Assembly: GCA_036365145.1 (NCBI GenBank)
Contig: JAEOAD010001513.1
Coordinates: 248,001 to 312,000 of the forward strand
From: Orientallactaga sibirica
Taxonomy: Eukaryota > Chordata > Mammalia > Rodentia > Dipodidae
Direction of reading: 5' to 3'
Length of the DNA stretch: 64,000 nt
The stretch's first letter is position 1. Each line of letters begins with the position of its first letter. The position numbers and the translations under genes were made by a program. Under the pieces are notes generated by a model that worked only from the letters and a program-made list of their open reading frames with translations, ran no database searches and was not told the origin of the DNA. This document shows positions 1 through 12,175 of the stretch, one piece after another.

Positions 1-158
1 GAGTGCAGCAAGTTCAAAATTTCCTTGTTAATGTAATCTAAAAACATGTACAAATTAGTAGATTGGACTCATTTCTACAGTAGGTTATATAGAAAACAAA
101 TATCTTCATTCCGGAACACTGTACTGTGTGAAATAAGCCAGTTCGGGTCTAGGAATCA

Positions 159-175
159 GTTGCTTTCCTACGAAG
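159..175 (-). other. CENP-B-box-like half site (representative copy)
   Basis: On the minus strand these bases read CTTCGTAGGAAAGCAAC. Compared with the CENP-B box consensus YTTCGTTGGAARCGGGA, the first 12 positions match at 11, while the last five do not match at all. The TTCG core and the following A needed for binding are present; the CGGG core is missing. The same site, or the variant read from TTTCGACGAAG, recurs once per monomer across the array. It may be a decayed or convergent site; real CENP-B binding is not expected without the CGGG half. Confidence 0.45.
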
Positions 176-389
176 AAGGTTGAGTACAGCAAGTTCAAAC
201 TTTCCTTGTTTGTGTAAGGTAACAGGATGTACAACTTAATAGATTAGCTTCATTTCTAAAGTAGTTTGTTGAGAAAAAAAAATCTTCATTGGCGAACCAA
301 GTACTGTGTGAAAGAAGTTAGTTCACTTCTAGGAATCAGTGGCTTTCCTACTAAGAAGGTTGAGTGAATCAACTTCGAACTTTCCTCGT

Positions 390-3300
390 TTGTGTAATGT
401 AACAGGATGTACAACTCAGTAGATTCGCTTCATTTCTAAAGTAGTTTGATGAGAAAACAAACATCTTCATTGCCGAACACTGTACTGTGTGAAATAAGCT
501 AGTTCGGTTCTAGGAATCACTTGCTTTCCTAGGAAGACGTTTGAGTGCAGCAAGTTCAAACTTTCCTTGTTTGGTAATCTAACAAGATGTACTACTTACA
601 AGTTTCACGTCATTTCTAAACTACCTTGTTGAGAAAACAAACACCATCAATCCCAAATACTGTATTGTGTGAAGTAAGTTGTTTCGGTTCAAGGAATCAG
701 TTTGTTTCCTACGAAGAAGGTTGAGTGCAGCAAGCCCAAACGTTCCTAGTTAATGTAATCTAAAAAGATGTACTACTTAGTAGATTGGCCTCTTTTCTAC
801 AGTACGTTGTTCAAAAACAAACATCTTCATTCAGGAACACTGTACTGTGTGAAAGAAGCTACTTCAGTTCCAGGAATCAGTTGCTTTCCTATGAAGAAGG
901 TTGAGTGCAGCAAGATCAAACTTTCCTTGTTAATGTAATCTAAAAAGGTGTATAACTTAGTTGATTCGCTTCATTTCCAAAGTAGTTCGTTTAGAAAACA
1001 AATATCTTCATTGCCAAACACTGTACTGTGGGAAATAAGCTAGTTCCGTTCTAGGAATCAGTTGCTTTCGTACGAAGAACGTTCAGTGCAGCAACTTCAA
1101 AATTTCCTGGTTTGTGTAATGTAACAAGATGTAAAACGTAGTAGATTCACTTCATTTCCAAAGTAGTTTGTTTAGAAAACAAACATCTTCCTTGCCAAAC
1201 ACTGTGAAATAAGTTAATTCGGTTCTAGGAATCAGTTTCTTTTCTACAAAGATGGTTGAGTGCTGCAAGTTCAAACTTTCCTTGTTAATGTAATCTAAAA
1301 AGATGTACAACTTAGTAGATTTGCCTCATTTCTTACGTAGTTTGTTTAGAAAAGAAACATCTTCATTACCGAACCCTGTATCTGTCAAAAACCTAGTTCG
1401 GTTCTAGGAATCAGTTGCTTTCCTCTGAAGAAGGTTCAGTGCAGCAAGTTCAACCTTTCCCTTTTTGTGTAATGTAACAGGATGTACAACTTAGTAGATA
1501 CGCTTCATTTCTAAATTAGTTCGTTTAGAAAAGAAACTCCTTCAGTGCCAAACACTGTACTGTGTGAAATTAGCTATTTCGGTTCTAGGAATCAGTTCCT
1601 TTCCTACAAAGAAGGTTGAGTGCAGCAAGATCAAACTTTCCTTATTAATGTAATCTGAAAAGATGTACAACTTAGTAGATTGGCCTCATTGCTACAGTAG
1701 GTTGTTTAAAAAGCAAAAATCTTCATTGCCAAACACTGTACTGTCTGAAATAAACCAGTTCTGTTCTAGGAATCAGTTGCTTTCCTACGAAGAAGGTTGA
1801 GTGTAGCAAGTTCAAACTTTCCTTTTTTGTGTAATCAAACAAGATGTAGAAATTACAAGTTTCGCTTCATTTCTAAACTACTTTGTTTAGAAAAGAAACA
1901 TATTCATTGCCCAACACTCTACTGTTTGAAGTAAGCTAGTTCGCTTCTAGGAATCTGTTTCTTTTCGACGAAGATGGTGGAGTGCATCAAGTTCAACCTT
2001 TCCTTGTTAATGGAATCTAAAAAGATGTACAACATAGTAGATTCGCCTCATTTGTAAAGTAGTTTTTTGAGAAAACAAACATCTTCATTGCCGAACATTG
2101 TACTTTGTGAAATAAGCTAGTTCGGTTCTAGGAATCAGTTGCTTTTCTAAGAAGACGGTTTAGTGCAGCAAGTTCAAACTGTCCTTGTTTCTGTAACGTA
2201 ACAAGATGTAAAACGTAGTAGATTCGCTTCATTTACAAAGTAGTTTGTTTAGAAAACAAACATCTTCCTTGCCAAACACTGTACTGTGTGAAATAAGTTA
2301 ATTCAGTTCTAGGAATCAGTTTCTTTTCTACAACGATGGTTGAGTGCTGCAAGTTCAAACTTTCCTTGTTAATGTAATCTAAAAAGATGCACAACTTAGT
2401 AGATTTGCCTCTATTGTAAAGTAGTTTGTTGAGAAAACAAACATCTTCATTGCTGAACACTGTACTGTGTGAAGTAAGCTAGTTCAGTTCTAGGAATCAG
2501 TTTCTTTTCGATGAACATGGTTGAGTGCAGCAAGTTCAAACTTTCCATGTTAATGTAATCTAAAAAGATGTACAACATACTAGATTCGCCTCATTGGTAA
2601 AGTACATTGTTGAGAAAACAAACATCTTCATTGCTGAACATTGTACTGTTTGAAATAAGCTAGTTAGGTTCGAGGAATCACTTGCTTTCCTATGAAGAAG
2701 GTTGAGTGCAGCAAGTTCAAACTTTCTTAGTTTGTGTTATGTCACAGGATGTACAACTTAGTAGATTTGCTACATTTCTAAAGTAGTTTGTTGAGAAAAC
2801 AAACATCTTCAGTGTCGAACACTGTAATGTGTGAAATAAGCTAGTTCGGTTCTAGGAATCAGTTGTTTTCCTAGGAAGACGGTTTAGTGCAGCAAGTTCA
2901 AACTGTCCTTGTTTCTGTAATGTAACATGATGTAAAACGTAGTACATTCGCTTCATTTCCAAAGTAATTTGTTTAGTAAAGAAACATCTTCATTGCCGAA
3001 CACTGTACTGTGTGAAGTAAGCTAGTTTGGTCCTAGGAATCAGTTTCTTTTTGATGAACATGGTTGAGTGCAGCAAGTTCAAACTTTCCTTGTTAATGTA
3101 ATCTAAAAAGATGTACAACATAGTAGATTCGCCTCATTGGTAAAGTAGTTTGTTGAGAAAACAAACATCTTCATTACCGAACACAGTACAATGTGAAATA
3201 AGCTAGTTCGGTTCTAGGAATCAGTTGCTTTCCTATGAAGAAGGTTGAGTGCAGCAAGTTCAAACTTTCTTAGTTTGTGTTATGTCACAGGATGTACAAC

Positions 3301-4181
3301 TTAGTAGATTCGCTACATTTCTAAAGTAGTTTGTTTAGAAAAGAAACATCTTCATTCCCGAACACTGTACTGTGTGAAATAAGCTAGTTCGGTTCTAGGA
3401 ATCAGTTGTTTTCCTAGGAAGAAGGTTGAGGGCAGCAAGTTCAAACTTTCCTTGTCTTATGTAATCTAACAAGACATACTACTTACAAGTATTGCTTCAT
3501 TTCTAAACTACCTTGTTTAGAAAACAAACATCTTGAATCCCAAATACTGTACTGTGTGAAATAAGTTGATTTGGTTGTAGGAATCAGATGCTTTACTATG
3601 AAGGAGGTTGAGTGCAGCAAGTTCAAACTTTCCTTGTTAATGTAAGCTGCAAAGATGTACAACATAGTAGATTCGCTTCATTTCCAAAGTAGTTTGTTTA
3701 GTAAACAAACATCTTCATTGCATAACAATGTACTCTGTGAAATAAATTAATTCGGTTCTCTGAATCAGTTTCCCTTCTACGAAGATGGTTGACTGCAGCA
3801 ATTTCAAACTTTCCTTGTTAATGTAATCTAAAAAGATGTACAACTTAGTATATTCACCTGATTTCTAAAGTAGTTTGTTTAAAAAACAAACATCTTCATT
3901 ACCGAACACTGTACTATGTGAAATAAGCTAGTTGGGTTCTAGTAATCACTTGCTTTCCTACTAAGAAGGTTGAGTGCAGCAAATTGAAACTTTCCTTTTT
4001 AATGTAATCTAAAAAGAGGTAGAAATTAGTAGATTGGCCTCATTTCTACAGTAGGTTTTTTAGAAAACAAATATCTTCATTCCCGAACACTGTATTGTGT
4101 GAAATAAGCTAGTTCAGTTCTAGGAATCACTTGCTTTCCCTACGAAGAAAGTTGAGTACAGCAAGTTCAAACTTTCCTTGT
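390..4181 (+). repeat. 3.8-kb higher-order repeat, copy 1 (21 monomers)
   Basis: This block matches the next 3.8 kb almost base for base, far better than adjacent monomers match each other. The offset between equivalent positions is 3,792 bp at the left end and grows to 3,798-3,799 bp through small indels, which is 21 monomers. Landmarks shared only by the two copies include TAGTTTGATGAGAAAAC at 440 and 4232. Similarity begins near 388; bases 361-387 are clearly more diverged from their counterpart. Confidence 0.9.
2243..2261. repeat. Short dyad in the satellite monomer (representative copy)
   Basis: GTTTGTTT, a 3-base spacer AGA, and AAACAAAC form a perfect 8-bp inverted repeat. The same element recurs in most monomers; variants with TTGAG or TTAGT in the spacer region weaken the stem by one or two pairs. 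It could extrude as a small hairpin. Satellites lacking CENP-B boxes are often rich in such dyads, but a function here is inference. Confidence 0.75.
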
Positions 4182-7100
4182 TTGTGTAATGTAACAGGAT
4201 GTACAACTCAGTAGATTCGCTTCATTTCTAAAGTAGTTTGATGAGAAAACAAACATCTTCATTGCCGAACACTGTACTGTGTGAAATAAGCTAGTTCGGT
4301 TCTAGGAATCACTTGCTTTCCTAGGAAGACGTTTGAGTGCAGCAAGTTCAAACTTTCCTTGTTTGGTAATCTAACAAGATGTACAACTTACAAGTTTCAC
4401 GTCATTTCTAAACTACCTTGTTGAGAAAACAAACACCATCAATCCCAAATACTGTATTGTGTGAAGTAAGTTGTTTGGTTCAAGGAATCAGTTTGTTTCC
4501 TACTAAGAAGAAGGTTGAGTGCAGCAAGCCCAAACGTTCCTAGTTAATGTAATCTAAAAAAGATGTACTACTTAGTAGATTGGCCTCTTTTCTACAGTAC
4601 GTTGTTCAAAAACAAACATCTTCATTCAGGAACACTGTACTGTGTGAAAGAAGCTACTTCAGTTCCAGGAATCAGTTGCTTTCCTATGAAGAAGGTTGAG
4701 TGCAGCAAGATCAAACTTTCCTTGTTAATGTAATCTAAAAAGGTGTATAACTTAGTTGATTCGCTTCATTTCCAAAGTAGTTCGTTTAGAAAACAAATAT
4801 CTTCATTGCCAAACACTGTACTGTGGGAAATAAGCTAGTTCCGTTCTAGGAATCAGTTGCTTTCGTATGAAGAACGTTCAGTGCAGCAACTTCAAAATTT
4901 CCTGGTTTGTGTAATGTAACAAGATGTAAAACGTAGTAGATTCACTTCATTTCCAAAGTAGTTTGTTTAGAAAACAAACATCTTCCTTGCCAAACACTGT
5001 GAAATAAGTTAATTCGGTTCTAGGAATCAGTTTCTTTTCTACAAAGATGGTTGAGTGCTGCAAGTTCAAACTTTCCTTGTTAATGTAATCTAAAAAGATG
5101 TACAACTTAGTAGATTTGCCTCATTTCTTACGTAGTTTGTTTAGAAAAGAAACATCTTCATTACCGAACCCTGTATCTGTCAAAAAACCTAGTTCGGTTC
5201 TAGGAATCAGTTGCTTTCCTACGAAGAAGGTTCAGTGCAGCAAGTTCAACCTTTCCCTTTTTGTGTAATGTAACAGGATGTACAACTTAGTAGATACGCT
5301 TCATTTCTAAATTAGTTCGTTTAGAAAAGAAACTCCTTCAGTGCCAAACACTGTACTGTGTGAAATTAGCTATTTCGGTTCTAGGAATCAGTTCCTTTCC
5401 TACAAAGAAGGTTGAGTGCAGCAAGATCAAACTTTCCTTATTAATGTAATCTGAAAAGATGTACAACTTAGTAGATTGGCCTCATTGCTACAGTAGGTTG
5501 TTTAAAAAGCAAAAATCTTCATTGCCAAACACTGTACTGTCTGAAATAAACCAGTTCTGTTCTAGGAATCAGTTGCTTTCCCTGAAGAAGAAGGTTGAGT
5601 GTAGCAAGTTCAAACTTTTCTTTTTTGTGTAATCAAACAAGATGTAGAAATTACAAGTTTTGCTTCATTTCTAAACTACTTTGTTTAGAAAAGAAACATA
5701 TTCATTGCCCAACACTCTACTGTTTGAAGTAAGCTAGTTCGGTTCTAGGAATCTGTTTCTTTTCGATGAAGATGGTGGAGTGCATCAAGTTCAACCTTTC
5801 CTTGTTAATGGAATCTAAAAAGATGTACAACATAGTAGATTCGCCTCATTTGTAAAGTAGTTTTTGAGAAAACAAACATCTTCATTGCCCAAACATTGTA
5901 CTTTGTGAAATAAGCTAGTTTGGTTCTAGGAATCAGTTGCTTTTCTAAGAAGACGGTTTAGTGCAGCAAGTTCAAACTGTCCTTGTTTCTGTAACGTAAC
6001 AAGATGTAAAACGTAGTAGATTCGCTTCATTTACAAAGTAGTTTGTTTAGAAAACAAACATCTTCCTTGCCAAACACTGTACTGTGTGAAATAAGTTAAT
6101 TCAGTTCTAGGAATCAGTTTCTTTTCTACAAAGATGGTTGAGTGCTGCAAGTTCAAACTTTCCTTGTTAATGTAATCTAAAAAGATGCACAACTTAGTAG
6201 ATTTGCCTCTATTGTAAAGTAGTTTGTTGAGAAAACAAACATCTTCATTGCTGAACACTGTACTGTGTGAAGTAAGCTAGTTCAGTTCTAGGAATCAGTT
6301 TCTTTTCGATGAACATGGTTGAGTGCAGCAAGTTCAAACTTTCCATGTTAATGTAATCTAAAAAGATGTACAACATACTAGATTCGCCTCATTGGTAAAG
6401 TACATTGTTGAGAAAACAAACATCCTCATTGCTGAACATTGTACTGTTTGAAATAAGCTAGTTAGGTTCGAGGAATCACTTGCTTTCCTATGAAGAAGGT
6501 TGAGTGCAGCAAGTTCAAACTTTCTTAGTTTGTGTTATGTCACAGGATGTACAACTTAGTAGATTTGCTACATTTCTAAAGTAGTTTGTTGAGAAAACAA
6601 ACATCTTCAGTGTCGAACACTGTAATGTGTGAAATAAGCTAGTTCGGTTCTAGGAATCAGTTGTTTTCCTAGGAAGACGGTTTAGTGCAGCAAGTTCAAA
6701 CTGTCCTTGTTTCTGTAATGTAACATGATGTAAAACGTAGTACATTCGCTTCATTTCCAAAGTAATTTGTTTAGTAAAGAAACATCTTCATTGCCGAACA
6801 CTGTACTGTGTGAAGTAAGCTAGTTTGGTCCTAGGAATCAGTTTCTTTTTGATGAACATGGTTGAGTGCAGCAAGTTCAAACTTTCCTTGTTAATGTAAT
6901 CTACAAAAAAGATGTACAACATAGTAGATTCGCCTCATTGGTAAAGTAGTTTGTTGAGAAAACAAACATCTTCATTACCGAACACAGTACAATGTGAAAT
7001 AAGCTAGTTCGGTTCTAGGAATCAGTTGCTTTCCTATGAAGAAGGTTGAGTGCAGCAAGTTCAAACTTTCTTAGTTTGTGTTATGTCACAGGATGTACAA

Positions 7101-8030
7101 CTTAGTAGATTCGCTACATTTCTAAAGTAGTTTGTTTAGAAAAGAAACATCTTCATTGCCGAACACTGTACGGTGTGAAATAAGCTAGTTCGGTTCTAGG
7201 AATCAGTTGCTTTCCTAGGAAGAAGGTTGAGGGCAGCAAGTTCAAACTTTCCCTCTTATGTAATCTAACAAGACATACTACTTACAAGTATTGCTTCATT
7301 TCTAAACTACCTTGTTTAGAAAACAAACACGTTGAATCCCAAATACTGTACTGTGTGAAATAAGTTGATTCGGTTGTAGGAATCAGATGCTTTACTATGA
7401 AGGAGGTTGAGTGCAGCAAGTTCAAACTTTCCTTGTTAATGTAAGCTGCAAAGATGTACAACATAGTAGATTCGCTTCATTTCCAAAGTAGTTTGTTTAG
7501 TAAACAAACATCTTCATTGCATAACAATGTACTCTGTGAAATAAATTAATTCGGTTCTCTGAATCAGTTTCCCTTCTACGAAGATGGTTGACTGCAGCAA
7601 TTTCAAACTTTCCTTGTTAATGTAATCTAAAAAGATGTACAACTTAGTATATTCACCTGATTTCTAAAGTAGTTTGTTTAAAAAACAAACATCTTCATTA
7701 CCGAACACTGTACTATGTGAAATAAGCTAGTTGGGTTCTAGTAATCACTTGCTTTCCTACTAAGAAGGTTGAGTGCAGCAAATTCAAACTTTCCTTTTTA
7801 ATGTAATCTAAAAAGAGGTAGAAATTAGTAGATTGGCCTCATTTCTACAGTAGGTTTTTTAGAAAACAAATATCTTCATTCCCGAACACTGTATTGTGTG
7901 AAATAAGCTAGTTCAGTTCTAGGAATCACTTGCTTTCCTACGCAGAAAGTTGAGTACAGCAAGTTCAAACTTTCCTTGTTTGTGTAATGTAACAGGATGT
8001 ACAACTTAGTAGATTCGCTTCATTTCTAAA
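4182..8030 (+). repeat. 3.8-kb higher-order repeat, copy 2 (21 monomers)
   Basis: This is the tandem second copy of the 21-monomer block. It differs from copy 1 by scattered substitutions and small indels, for example a missing T near 5865, extra bases near 6903, and GTACGG for GTACTG near 7168. Close similarity fades near 8030, where the monomer reads TTTGTATTAAAAAC instead of TTTGATGAGAAAAC, so there is no third close copy. The boundaries are approximate because the two copies abut within homologous monomers. Confidence 0.9.
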
Positions 8031-10969
8031 GTAGTTTGTATTAAAAACAAACATCTTAATTCCCGAACCCTGTACTGTGTCAAATAAGCTAGTTCGGTGC
8101 TAGGAATCAGTTGCTTTCCTACGAAGAAGGTTGAGTGCAGCAAGTTCAAACTTTCTTAGTTTGTGTAATCTAAAAAGATGCACAACTTAGTAGACTCGCC
8201 TCATTTCTAAAGTAGTTTGTTTAGAAAACAAACATCTTCATTCCCGAACACAGTACTGTGTTAAAGAACCTAGTTTGGTTCTAGGAATCCGTTGCTTTAC
8301 TACGAAGATGGTTGAGTGCAGAAAGTTCAAACTTTCCTTGTTAATGTAATCTGAAAAGTTGTACAACATAGTAGAATCGCCTCAATTGCAAAGTAGTTTG
8401 TTGAGAAAACAAACATCTTCATTGCTGAACCCTGTACTGTGTCAAAGAAGCTAGTTCGGTTCTAGGAATAAGTTGCTTTCCTACGAAGAAGGTTGAGTAA
8501 AGCAAGTTTAAACTTTCCTTGTTTGTGTAATATAACATGATGTACAACTTAGTAGATTCTCCTCATTTGTAAAGAAGTTTGTTGAGAAAACAAACATGTT
8601 CATTGCCGAACATTGTAATGTGGAAATAAGCTAGTTTGGTTCTAGGAATCAGTTGCTTTCCTACAAAGAAGGTTGAGTGCAGCAAGTTCAAACTTTCCTA
8701 GTTTGTGTAATCTAACAAGATGTACAAGTTAGTACATTCGCCTCATTTCTAAAGTAGTTTGTTTAGAGAACAGACATCTTCATTCCTGAACACTGCACTG
8801 TGTGAAATAACCTAGTTCGATTCTCCGAATCAGTTGCTTTCCTACAAAGAAGGTTGAGTGTAGCAAGTTCAAATGTTCCTTGTTTGTGTAATGTTACAGG
8901 ATGTACAAATCAGTAGATTCGCTTCATTTCTAAAGTAGATTATTTAGAAAACAGACATCTTCGTTGCTGAATACTGCATTGTGTGAAATAAGGTAGTTCG
9001 GTTCTGGGAATCAGTTGCCTTCCTACCAAGAAGGTTGAGTGCGGCAAGATCTAATTTTCCTTGTTTGTGTAATCTAACATGATGTACAAATTACAAGTTT
9101 CGCTTCATTTGTAAACTACTTTGATTAGAAAACAAACATATTCATTGCCCAACACTGTACTGTTTGAAGTAAGCTAGTTCGGTTCTAGGAATCAGTTTCA
9201 TTTCGACGAACATGGTTGAGTTCAGCAGGTTCAAACTTTCCTTGTTAATGTAATCTAAAAAGATGTACAACATAGTATATTCGCCTCATTTGTAAAGTAG
9301 TTTGTTGAGAAAACATCTTCATTGCCGAACATTGTACTTTGTGAAATAAGGTAGTTTGGTTCTAACAATCAATTGCTTTCCTTTGAAGAAGGATGAGTGC
9401 ACCAAGTTGAAACTTTCCTAGTTTGTTTAATGTCACAGGATGTACAGCTTAGTAGAATCGCTTCATTTCTAAAGTAGTTTGTTTAGAAAACAAACATCTT
9501 CATTGCCGAACACTGTACTCTGTGAAATAAGCTAGTTCGGTTCTAGAAATCAGTTGCCTTCCTACGAAGAAGGTTGAGTACAGCCAATTCAAACTTTCCT
9601 AGTTTGTGTAATCTAACAAGATCTTCAAGTTAGTAGATTCGCCTCATTTCTAAAGTAGTTTGTTAAGGAAATAAACATCTTCATTCCTAAACCCTGTACT
9701 GTGTCAAACAATCTAGTTCGGTTCTAGGAATTAGTTTCTTTCCTACGAAGAAGGTTGAGTGCAGGAAATTCAATCTTTCCTTGTTTGTGTAATCTAACAA
9801 GATGAACTACTTACAATTTTCTCTTCATTTCTAAACTACCTTGTTTAGAAAACAAACACCATCAATCCCAAATACTGTATTGTGTGAAGTAAGTTGTTTC
9901 GGTTCTAGTAATCAGTTGATTTCCTACGAGGAAGGTTGAGTGCAGGAAGTTCAATCTTTACTAGTTTGTGTAATTTAACAAGATGTACAAGTTAGTAGAT
10001 TCGCCTCATTTATAAATTAGTTTGTTTAGAAAACAAACATCTTCATTCCCGAACGCTGTACTGTGTGAAAGAAGCTAGTTCGGTTCTAGGAATCAGTTGC
10101 TTTACTCAGAAGAAGGTTTAGTGCAGCAAGTTCAAACTGTCCTTGTTTCTGTAATGTAACAAGATATAAAACGTAGTAGAATCGCTTCATTTCCAAAGTA
10201 ATTTGTTTAGTAAAGAAACATCTTCATTGCCGAACACTGTACTGTGTGAAGTAAGCTAGTTCGCTTCTAGGAATCAGTTTCTTTTCGGTGAAGATGGTTG
10301 AGTGCAGCAAGTTCAAAGTTTACTTGTTAATGTAATCTAAAAAGATGTACAACATAGTAGATTCACCTCATTCATAATGTAGTTCGTTGAGAAAACAAAC
10401 ATCTTCATTGCAGAACATTCTACTGTGTGAAATAAGGTAGTTGGTTCGAGGAATCAGTTGCTTTCCTATGAAGAAGGTTGAGTGCAGCAAGTTCAAACTT
10501 TCATAGTTTGTGCAATGTCACAGGATGTACAACTTAGTAGATTCACTTCATTTCTAATGTATTTTGTTTAGAAAACAAACATCTTGAGTGCCGAACACTG
10601 TACTGTGTGAAATAAGCTAGTTCAGTTCTAGGAATCAGTTGCTTTCCTACGAAGAATGTTGAGTGTAGCAAGTTCAAACTGTCCTTGTTTCTGTAATGTA
10701 ACAAGATGTAAAACTTAGTAGATTCGCTTCATTTCCAAAGTAGTTTGTTTAGAAAACAAACATCTTCCTTGCCAAACACTGTACTGTGTGAAATATGTTG
10801 ATTCGGTTCTAGGAATCAGTTTCTTTTCTATGAGGGAGGTTGAGTGCTGCAAGTTCAAACTTTCCTTGTTAATGTAATTTAAAAAGATGTACAACTTAGT
10901 AGATTTGCCTCATCACTAAAGTAGTTTGTTTAGAATAGAAATATCTTCATTATCAAACCCTGTACTCTG

Positions 10970-10995
10970 TTAAATAAGCTAGTAGATACGCTTCA
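10970..10995 (+). other. Internal deletion junction in a monomer
   Basis: The monomer passes directly from AAATAAGCTAG, normally two thirds along, into TAGATACGCTTCATTT, normally one third along the next unit. The intervening end and start of a monomer (about 100 bp) are missing. The two parts share CTTAGTAG/GCTAGTAG-like bases, so a short-homology deletion or out-of-register recombination would explain it. Confidence 0.75.
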
Positions 10996-12144
10996 TTTCT
11001 AAAGTAGTTTGTTTAGAAAAGAAACTTCTTCAGTGCCAAACACTGTACTGTGTGATATTAGCTATTTCGGTTCTAGGAATCAGTTCCTTTCCTACTAAGA
11101 AGGTTGAGTGCAGCAAGATCAAACTTTCCTTATTAATGTAATCTAAAAATATGTACAACTTATAGTAGATTCGTCTCATTGCTACAGTAGGTTGTTTAAA
11201 ATACAAACAACTTCATTGCTGAACACTCTACTGTATGAAATGAGCCTGTTCTGTTCTAGGAATCTGTTGCTTTCCTACGAGGAAGGTTGAATGGAGGAAG
11301 TTCAAACTTTCCTTGTTTGTGTAATCTAACAATATGTACAAATTACAAATTTCTCTTGATTTCTAAACTACTTTGTTGAGAAAACAAACATATTCATTGC
11401 CCAACACTGTACTGTTTGAAGAAAGCTAGTTCGGTTCTAGGAATCAGTTTCTTTTCGACGAAGATGGTTGAGTGCATCAAGTTCAAACTTTCCTTGTTAA
11501 TGTAATCTAAGAAGATGTACAACTTTGTAGATTCGCCTCATCACTAAAGCAGTTTGTTTAGAAAAGAAATATCTTCATTATCAAACCCTGTACTCTGTCA
11601 AATAAGCTAGTTCAGTTCTAGGAATCAGTTGCTTTTCTACGAAGAAGGTTGAGTGAAGCAAGTTCAAACTTTCCTTGTTTGTGTAATGTAACAGGATGTA
11701 CAACTTAGTAGATTCGCCTCATTTCTAAAGTAGTTTCTTTAGAAAAGAAACATCTTCATTACCGAACACTGTACTGTGTGAAATAATTTAATTCGGTTCT
11801 AGGAATCTGTTTCCTTTCTACGAAGATATTTGAGCGCAGCAAGTTCAAACTTTCCTTGTTAATGTAATGTAAAAAGATGTACAACTTGGTAGATTCTCCA
11901 CATTTCTAAATTAGTTTGTTTAGAAAACAAACATCTTCATTACCGAACACTGTACTATGTGAAATAAGCTCGTTCGGTTCAAGGAATCACTTGCTGTCAT
12001 AAGAAGAAGATTCAGTGCAGCAAGTTCAAACTTTCCTTCTTAATGTAATCTAAAAAGATGTACAACATAGTAGATTCACTTCATTTTCAAAGTAGTTTGT
12101 TTAGTAAACAAACATCTTCATTTCAAAACACTGTACTGTGTGAA

Positions 12145-12175
12145 ATAAATTAATTTGGTGCAGCAAGTTTAAACT
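12145..12175 (+). other. Second deletion junction in a monomer
   Basis: AAATTAATTTGG is followed immediately by TGCAGCAAGTTT. The usual end block of the monomer (TTCTAGGAATCAG through the GAAGAAGGTTGAG stretch, about 45 bp) is absent. This breaks the 180-bp register once and marks an old local deletion. Confidence 0.75.

Noticed and set aside
2233..2460. Short minus-strand open frames of 60-133 codons scattered through the satellite (also 3483, 6031, 7282, 15694, 28327, 32387, 46545, 54139, 58162, 60812)
   Set aside because: They all translate the same monomer antisense, giving variants of one peptide with YINKESLNLLHST and KLIPRTELAYFTQYS. They arise wherever stops happen to be missing and show no conserved start, length or domain.
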